Origin: Hawksworthiomyces lignivorus
Taxonomy: Eukaryota; Ascomycota; Sordariomycetes; Ophiostomatales; Ophiostomataceae
Direction: 5' to 3'
Assembly (NCBI GenBank): GCA_002917075.1
Contig: NTMA01000090.1
Coordinates: forward strand, 106,317-170,316
DNA length: 64,000 bases
Positions within the stretch are counted from its first letter, which is position 1, and each line of letters begins with the position of its first letter. Made by a program: the position numbers and the translations under genes. Below the pieces are notes generated by a model. That model did not search any database. It was not told the DNA's origin and saw only the letters and a program-made list of their open reading frames with translations. Of this stretch, positions 57,303-64,000 are shown piece by piece.

Positions 57303-59609
57303 ATGGCAAACGACGGAGAAGCCCCACCAAAGACAAACGATGTTATCATCGATGTATCAACAAAAAGTCACACTAGCGGACATACTCGCGATTACGAGAT
57401 ACCGGATTTGTACCACTCTCAAATCACAAAGCAAATCAAAGTCATCTGCGTAGGCAATGGCATATCGGGAATCTACTTGGCGTATCGCATGCTGAAGCGG
57501 ATGAAGTCCTTTGAATTGACAATCTATGAGAAGAACGCTGATATTGGTGGCACGTGAGTGTGCTCTGCTCCCCTTTGAGCTTCTTTGGCGTAGTCAGTGA
57601 TGACTGACCTTTGCATATCGGGAGCCGTAGGTGGTTCGAAAATAACTATCCTGGGTGTGCTTGTGACATTCCGTCCCATCTATACAGTATGTGTAGTTAT
57701 TATTGAAAATTTCTGTTCACAAGTGGTGACATCGGAAGGTTAACGTCTGCTCGCTCGTCCTAGCATTCTCGTGGGAGCCCAAATACGACTGGTCTAAATA
57801 CTACGCTGATGCTTTAGAGATTCATGCTTACTGTAAAGGTGCGATAATGAACAATGAAAACGACGTGCAGGTTTAAGGTTGCATGTCTGGTCTGGTGGGT
57901 GTCTTGAGCTGACGTGTGTCTTATGTGCCTCAGAGTTTTACGAGAAGCACAACCTATCTCAGTTCACAAAACTGCAGCACCGGGTGCAAAAGGCCGTATG
58001 GCATGAAGATATCAAGCAGTGGGAGGTCGCAGTCGAGGATACCGCAACTGGAGTTGTGAAGCAAAATTGGTGTCATGTGCTCATCAATGCCACTGGCTTC
58101 CTGAACAAGTGGAAGTGGCCCGAAATCAAGGGACTCAAGACCTTTACACGACCCAAGGTCCACTCCGCCAACTGGGATCACAGCATCGACTATAACAATA
58201 AGACCATCGGAGTCATCGGTACGGGATCGAGCGCTATTCAAATCGTCCCTCAGATGCAGAAAGGTTGGTCCACAACATCTTAACACATGAGATATTAATG
58301 ATATTTAAGACTAATGCTCACATGCACCTAATAGTGGCAAAGGAACTGACGGTATTCATGCGATCACCTACCTGGATTGCGCCGGCACTAGGTTCTGCAA
58401 CCGCGATCCAATACAGGGGTGACTACGGAGAAGAAGCCCTACATGAGACGGACGGTCACCAGCAGTTCACCTTCACAGAAGAGCAGAAGCAACGCTTCAA
58501 GAATGATCCCCAGTACTATCTCCAGTTCAGGAAAAAGATTGAGGCTGAGCTGAATTTCATGGCGGACTTCTTCATCTACGAAAGTGATATCCAGAAGGCA
58601 ACCCAGAAAGTTATCACGGAGAAGATGAAGGCCCGTCTTGGTAAGGGCAATGAGAAGCTTGCCGAGAGACTCATTCCAACATGGCCACCAGGCTGTCGTC
58701 GTCTCACACCAGGCGACAATTACCTCGAGTCTCTAGTTAAGAAAAATGTCAAGACCATCTTTAGTGGCATCGACCGAGTAGATGAGACGACTATCTACAT
58801 GGAGGACGGGACAAAGCACGAAGTTGACATACTGGTAAACTCCGATTTTTAGACCGTCAGTGGAGTGAGTCCTAGTAACTAACGATTGAACCTGACAGGT
58901 GTGTGCTACTGGGTTTGATGTGTCCTTTGTGCCTTCGTTTGAAGTAGTTGGACGCGGTGGTCTGAGCATCTCGACTGCATGGAAAGACATTCCAGATGCC
59001 TACTTGGCATTGACGGCCCCGAATTTCCCCAATTACTTCATCATATGTGGTCCTCAAGGCCCCCTAGGCAATGGATCTATCCTTCCGGCGGTCAGTATTT
59101 GTTTCATCATTCGACATCTAAAATCTAGACTAACCTTGTATAGATCGAAGTCATGTGTGACTATATTGTCACGTTTGCTATGAAGATGCAGGCAGAGAGA
59201 ATCGCATCAGTCGAGCCAAAACGTCTGGTTACATCTCAATTCCAAGAGCATATGAGCAAATTTCATAAGAAGAGCGTATGGGGACAACCATGCCGGTAGG
59301 TCCATTCCTATTTTGGTTAAGCTCAACAAAAGACATATCTAAACATGTGTTCTTATTAGATCGTGGTACAAGAACGGGAAAGTGGAAGGGGAGCCACAGC
59401 TGTGGTGCGGCTCTGCGATCACGTATATCAAGACTATCAAGGAACCACGGTATGAAGATTACGAAATTGAGTACGAGGGCCCCAACATGTGGGCTTTCCT
59501 GGGGAATGGTAAGGTCAAGGCTCACACTCCACTCCCGGATGGCAGTATGGATATAACTGGCTTGACTCCATATATTCGCAACGCGGATACACCTTGGGAG
59601 ATTTCTTAG
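57303..59609 (+). CDS. BVMO 4, flavin-dependent (Baeyer-Villiger type) monooxygenase
   Basis: Eight exons (57303-57553, 57631-57686, 57764-57838, 57934-58263, 58335-58834, 58899-59090, 59144-59295, 59360-59609) give 601 aa. FAD site CVGNGISGIYLAY; IGGTWFENNYPGCACDIPS (joined across intron 1); NADPH site GVIGTGSSAIQIVP; CRRLTPGDNYLESL; CATGFDVSF. The fingerprint reads FTRPKVHSANWD: His and Trp are kept but the Gly is Arg. The gene is a paralogue of BVMO 1 and BVMO 2 by intron style and sequence blocks. A solo-LTR-like element starts 81 bp after the stop codon, as with BVMO 2. It is convergent with the beta-lactamase-like esterase. Confidence 0.92.
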
Positions 59610-59690
59610 CATGTAAAACCACATTTATTGTCTTGTCTCAGTAGCCCATCTACATAGCGGGTTCGCATGGTCCCAAAAATGTTTATGTTC

Positions 59691-59870
59691 TGTTGAGCAG
59701 TGCTTATATAATACCATACCTGTAGGTTGATACCGTATGCCTATCACTTGAATACCGTGGTGATACACTGTATATAGCACTATATAAGAGAGGGCTCCTC
59801 GCCCTGCCTCCCTCTAGGATATCTCTTTTGGCCTCTCCTAATCAATGGCTCTACTCAAACTGACTTGACA
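59691..59870 (+). mobile_element. solo-LTR-like element, copy 4
   Basis: 180 bp, TGTTGAGCAG...CTTGACA, perfect 5-bp target duplication TGTTC (59686-59690 and 59871-59875). It sits between the 3' ends of BVMO 4 and the esterase. Confidence 0.87.
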
Positions 59871-60015
59871 TGTTCCTCATTCATATCATCACCCTTCCAA
59901 AATTGAATTCACGAGACAGCAACGTCTACTTTCCAAAGGTATCACCCGTCATTGTGGGAAGTTAGCAATACCAATCTAGAAAGCTTGTTTCAAAGCGACG
60001 GTCACCTCACGGCTA

Positions 60016-61533
60016 TCATACAGTATCTGCAAGTTTCTTGTACGAAGCCGCGATAAACCTATCATTCGCCTTTAGGGCCAAAGTGTCCGCATACGTCAAA
60101 ACCGAGGAGACCATTGCTCCAGCCACTCCCTTTTCTAAGTCCACCCACTAATGACGACAATTTAGTACGAATTAATGCACATAGCCCATCGGTGGGATAA
60201 CCGAGGTCACAGACATTGAAGAAATCACTTACCCAGTAACAGTTAGGAAACCCACTCCATTGAATACTGCCGGGGCTGATCCCCGTATCAAGCTCGTCCA
60301 GGTTGATCAAAACCCCGAGGCCAAAATTCTTACGCTTGTGCACAGGGACCTGCGCCGTGATATTGAGGTTCTGATCGGCTGTCATACGTGCCACTCGCTC
60401 CTCTAGGAATCGAGAAGTAACCAGCGCGGGCTTTGCAATCTCCTGGATAGACTCGGGTGACAGTATCTGTGGGCCGCTATTTGCAAGGAACACACCATGA
60501 AGGAGCATGCAGAGATCATTGGCGGTGCTCCAGAGGCCACCGCCGCCGTTGTGGTTGCCGGAGCGTGCATAAGGAGTTCCAGAATTCTGTGCAAGCTTGA
60601 GGGAACCGTCTTCCTGGCGGAAGTGGGTTCCGGTAAGTCTGTTGGAGAAATTCGGGTCGTTAAGAGGGTTGAATGTCGTGTTTAGCAGCCCCAGTGGCTG
60701 AAATATGTGCTTCTCAAAGTACTCTCCGAGCGTGATGTTTCCGTTCAATCGTGATATCTGTGATGGTATTCTTAACAACAATCTTTGGAAAACTAAAAAG
60801 TCATAATTGAACGGTAGCTTACCAGATGTCCCATCCAGTCCATTCCTACGGAATAAGTCCATCCTTCACCCGGGGAGAAGACCATTGGGTACAAAAGGTC
60901 TTCCTACCGTTTGAAAACAACCATTAGCAAGCGATGATGAGTGAGCACAGTTAACAGCAAGAAAGGGAAACACACAAGATTTCCCGATTGAGAATTAGTT
61001 TCCTTGTGCTTGTACTGGTTCCAGCGAATCAAATCTGGCTCGGAGATGTCCACTCCAATACCACTCTGGTGGCTCAGGATCTCTCGAATAGTAGGTAATC
61101 TCTTCGGCTTACCGAGGATAGGGCTGCCGTCCTCAGCCCATCCTTTAAGTAGAGGCAGATCCTTGAGTTCGGGGAGGACATTGGTGGGAACAGTGTCCAG
61201 CGTGATCAGACCGCGTTCGACACACTGCATCACTGCAATGGTCACGCATATCTTGGTACACGAAGCCACCCAGAAGACAGTGTTTTCGTCTACCTCCAAG
61301 TCGTCCTGGCCGAGGAATCTCTTTCCGTTAGCTGCGTTGTAAAGAGTTTCACCTTTACGAGAAATGATCAGTAGTTATTACATATGAAAAACAGTCTAGG
61401 TTACTCTTAGAATACCACGAGTAATTTGATTACAGTTTCCCTTACCTTTTCTATTTACCGACTTGATCTGGAATCCAGGATAGCCATGCGAAGATCCCGT
61501 GACATCCTCAAAAATTGAGTCTAAAGCATTCAT
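60016..61533 (-). CDS. serine beta-lactamase-like esterase (class C / EstB type)
   Basis: Five exons (61533-61446, 61352-60976, 60903-60823, 60757-60233, 60147-60016) give 400 aa. The SxxK motif is ASCTK (nucleophile Ser and general-base Lys). The second motif is YSVGMDW, at the YxN position, and a Gly-rich GNHNGGGGLWSTANDL segment follows. It ends WWVDLEKGVAGAMVSSVL, typical of fungal class-C-like esterases and LovD-type acyltransferases. Such enzymes cleave short esters and lactones or transfer acyl groups; true beta-lactamase activity is unlikely. It is a second candidate for opening BVMO lactones. It has CGGAATGCCG 140 bp upstream. It is the last gene before the telomere; an upstream in-frame ATG (61,590) is possible. 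Confidence 0.88.
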
Positions 61534-62340
61534 TCTGATAGCTTTCACGTAAGTATATCTTTGATTGATTGAAATAAAGGTTTTCTTCAACCATTAATCA
61601 AATTTGTAAACTATTAAGAATTACTTTTCGTCAAAGTATTATATATATCAGTAATATAAAGGTCTTTAAGGCCGGAATGCCGAAATAATTAACAGTTAAA
61701 TTTTATCTTTAAACCCGAGATACCGATTGAAATAAATATTATAAACTAAACCAAAATTATATTTCAATCTATTTTAATATTATTATAAGTATTCATATTT
61801 ATACACGTACGTTTTCCTATTTGTACATAAATTTTCAATGTCTTAGACATTACATTTTTGGGGATTGTTATAATACCATCACTTTTTATTAAAATACTAT
61901 CAAAGTGGGCCTAATAAATGGGCCTGCTGACACATTCGTCCGAAAGATACTTAGTTCGTCTTAGTAAAATGTATTCTTTTCGAAGTAATTAGACGGCCAC
62001 CACTATGGTATCGCCCTCACCATCCCCATCACCATTTTGTTGCTCCTATTATTCAGTCTGTCTATCCATTTCACCTTCAAATTCAGTTGGAATCAGATAA
62101 TCTTCTTCGTTTATAGAGGCATCCTCTAGATTGGCCAGATATCTGTCTGATACTCGTGATGCCACTGTCTGTGAGGGATTAATTTCGTCTTCGGACACTT
62201 CCACTGTCTTTCTCCTCTCCTCTGTCTGAACAATTTCAAACAAACTGGATTCTCTAATCGTACCATTTTTCCCTAAAGGAAGGTAGGACGAAGAGCCTTA
62301 GTAAAATATATATATTGAACCCTATATATGTATAAGAGGT
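61534..62340. other. AT-rich subtelomeric spacer and esterase promoter
   Basis: About 800 bp with long A/T tracts. It holds the CGG-N4-CCG site at 61,673. The small minus-strand frame at 62,049-62,243 (rich in Glu) may belong to the retroelement debris but is not identified. Confidence 0.45.
61673..61682. promoter_or_regulatory. CGG-N4-CCG site (CGGAATGCCG)
   Basis: Inverted CGG triplets 4 bp apart in otherwise AT-rich DNA, 140 bp upstream of the esterase start codon. Confidence 0.6.
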
Positions 62341-62580
62341 CTGTTGGCAATGAACGTAGGAGGGCCTTGAGGCAATAGCATACGCCTAAAATAACGAAAG
62401 ACTAAAGATACAGAAAAAAGAAGACTCCCTTTCGACTCCCAGGGACGAAGTGTAAGGGGTCTGCTGGCGAGGAGCACAAGAGAGCCCTGAGGCAATAGTA
62501 TAGGCCTGATTGAACGAAAGACTAAAGATACAGAAGAAAGAAGACTCTCCTTCGACTCCCAGGAGCGAAGCTCCTGGCTC
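62341..62580. repeat. tandem duplication, two 120-bp units
   Basis: 62341-62460 and 62461-62580 are two copies of the same 120-bp sequence (start CTGTTGGCAA / CTGCTGGCGA; shared core ACGAAAGACTAAAGATACAG). They lie just beyond the retroelement coding end and are probably part of its 3' LTR. Confidence 0.9.
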
Positions 62581-62728
62581 AAATAAGGGGCATCAGGGGC
62601 AAGTGGGCCGGTGGGCCGGTAGGTCGTCCGGGCGACCGACTTCTCTCTTCCCCGGTGTCCCGCTGGATCCCACCGGCCTGTTCCCTGGCCCTGGGTTTGT
62701 CCTGGGCCGTCCTTGGGGCCTTGGTCTA

Positions 62729-63020
62729 TTACAATACCCCCCTCCTCCGGGGCCTCGCCTCCTGTTCCGTCGTTTGTCCACCGGTGTTCGGTGTATTGGT
62801 CTTGTTGTCACCCCACGACGGCGGACCTCGTATGTCCTTCTCGTATCGCGTTAGGGCCTCCGTCTCCGTGAAGTCCCGTACCGACTCCCACGTGGGAGCC
62901 GCGTATCCCGTCCAATGTACCTTAACCTGTCACTCTCGGCCCCGACGTTTGTGGGCCGAGATCTTGTCAACTTCCCATTCCTCCGTGTCGTCGATCTATA
63001 TTGATGATGGTTCGTCGTAG
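62729..63020 (-). pseudogene. Ty3/gypsy chromovirus integrase C-terminus (chromodomain), relic
   Basis: The minus strand encodes a chromodomain: EEWEVDKISAHKRRGRE, then VKVHWTGYAAPTWESVRDF, then the run to a short basic tail ending RRRGVL and double stop (TAA TAG at 62,731 downward). This is how fungal chromoviral Pol proteins end. In-frame stops (TAG before the domain and TGA in the middle) replace what are probably Gln and Arg codons, again C:G to T:A. No reverse transcriptase or RNase H is visible; only the 3' end survives next to the telomere. Confidence 0.8.
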
Positions 63021-63307
63021 ACACGTCGTTGGTTCGACAACGGGTCGTTTATTAATCGTCTGATCAGGTCCACTGTTACAAAACTACAATAAGTAATGTA
63101 TAGAGTGATCAAGTCTAACGTTTATATTCTGAGTGAGAACTGTGTAGTGTATCAATATATACAATGAGGACACTGAATGGTAGAGAAGTGTTTTGTGTAA
63201 GTCTCAAGATTCAGACAAACGGTAACGACTGGATCGTTACCGTAAACTATCTAAGTTATCTAAGTAGGAAATATGTAGTTATATAAATGTGTAACTTCAT
63301 TCGTACT
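63021..63307. other. subtelomeric spacer
   Basis: About 290 bp between the chromodomain relic and the dispersed repeat, possibly older integrase sequence at its left end. Nothing further seen. Confidence 0.4.
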
Positions 63308-63387
63308 TGTTGAGCTACAACACCTCACCGCACTGTAGAACAACAGGTCACAACAAAGTAAACACTAATTGACTAGGGCCTTATGGG
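63308..63387 (+). repeat. dispersed repeat shared with 10,412
   Basis: Starts TGTTGAGCTACAACACC and matches 10,412-10,491 over about 80 bp with scattered substitutions. Possibly the start of an LTR. Confidence 0.6.
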
Positions 63388-63876
63388 GCACTCTCTCTCA
63401 ACACAAAGTAGGTTCAGGATAGTGGGTTATCACGAAATAATATTTTTACATTATAAAATACAGAAAAATTCAGAGATTACAAAAATATATTTTTTATTTT
63501 ACGAATCAAAAACGTTGAATTGTGAAAAATCAAAAACAAAAAAAACCAAAAAAGTAGTTGAGTTTGAAGAAAAAAAAGTCAAAATAGTAGAGAAAAAAGA
63601 AGAGATTTGATTGGAAAGACTAGACAAAAAATCAGATTGGTCAGATTGAGAAAATTAGTAGAGAACGTTTTAAAAAGGAAATTGATTCGGTTTTGAAACA
63701 ATAGAGACAAGGATTCGTAATTTGTTTATAATTTGTTTAATTTGTGAATTTCTAGTTGATTAGGAAAATACTCTGAAGAATAATAAATGTAATTTTAAAT
63801 AAATATATAATTTTATTTGTAATTTTGGAATTTTTCGTTTTATACAATACTGAATTAAACTTGGTTTAAAATATGA
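63388..63876. other. AT-rich telomere-adjacent sequence
   Basis: Purine-rich then AT-rich low-complexity DNA (many AAAAA and GAAAAA runs). The Lys/Glu-rich open frame here is an artefact of composition. Confidence 0.6.
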
Positions 63877-64000
63877 TAGGTTAGGGTTAGGGTTAGGTTA
63901 GGGTTAGGTTAGGGTTAGGTTAGGGTTAGGGTTAGGGTTAGGTTAGGGTTAGGGTTAGGGTTAGGGTTAGGGTTAGGGTTAGGGTTAGGGTTAGGGTTAG
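63877..64000 (+). repeat. telomere, (TTAGGG)n with TTAGG variants
   Basis: Tandem TTAGGG reaching the window end, G-rich strand reading outward 5' to 3', as expected at a right chromosome end. The inner part (to about 63,950) is interspersed with 5-bp TTAGG units. The outer 50 bp is pure TTAGGG. This fixes the whole window as subtelomeric. Confidence 0.97.

Noticed and set aside
63383..63610. Lys/Glu-rich open frame near the telomere
   Set aside because: Low-complexity A/G-rich DNA; no family resemblance.
1..64000. CRISPR arrays or bacterial-type operon signals
   Set aside because: None seen; the window is eukaryotic, with spliceosomal introns and a telomere.

Overview
The window is the right end of a filamentous ascomycete (Pezizomycotina) chromosome. 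It finishes in a (TTAGGG)n telomere. Its genes carry many short GT-AG introns (mostly 45-100 bp, with micro-exons of 14-23 nt), there are two Zn2Cys6 regulators, and there are relics of fungal transposons (Tad-type LINE, chromodomain Ty3/gypsy, pogo/Fot1-like MITE, solo-LTR-like elements). Two dead genes show C:G to T:A decay. All gene models were spliced by eye. Each keeps its reading frame across every junction and gives a length normal for its family.

Layout, left to right: a single-pass membrane glycoprotein-like gene (0.5-1.7 kb); a dead SDR and a dead alpha/beta hydrolase (3.3-5.7 kb); a large-subunit catalase (7.0-9.4 kb); 2 kb of AT-rich repeats; a block of APH-family kinase, enoyl-CoA hydratase (C-terminal SKL), SDR and cyclase-family hydrolase (11.5-17.7 kb); a LINE relic; an AtuA-family gene, BVMO 1, acyl-CoA ligase (C-terminal AKL) divergent from BVMO 2, an SDR and two convergent Zn2Cys6 regulators (20-38.8 kb); a fold-3 alpha/beta hydrolase divergent from an SDR, a P450 and a sugar-type MFS transporter (41-50.7 kb); a MITE, an NmrA-like reductase, BVMO 3, BVMO 4 and a serine beta-lactamase-like esterase (52.5-61.5 kb); then subtelomeric retroelement debris and the telomere.

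The enzyme set reads as a pathway that breaks down an alicyclic or terpenoid carbon source. Import is by the MFS protein, hydroxylation by the P450, alcohol-to-ketone oxidation by SDRs, and ring oxygenation to a lactone by up to four Baeyer-Villiger monooxygenases. Ring opening is by the hydrolase, esterase or cyclase-family protein. CoA activation and peroxisomal chain shortening follow (ligase-AKL, hydratase-SKL), with a kinase that may act on hydroxyacyl-CoA, an AtuA-type protein and catalase. No polyketide synthase, NRPS or terpene synthase gene is visible, which favours catabolism over biosynthesis. The substrate cannot be read from the sequence.

The strongest non-gene signal is a 10-bp site of the form CGG-N4-CCG found 140-275 bp upstream of most of these genes (AtuA, BVMO 1, ligase/BVMO 2, SDR 2/TF1, cyclase, P450, MFS, esterase). 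It suggests that one of the two Zn2Cys6 proteins controls the whole region as a regulon.
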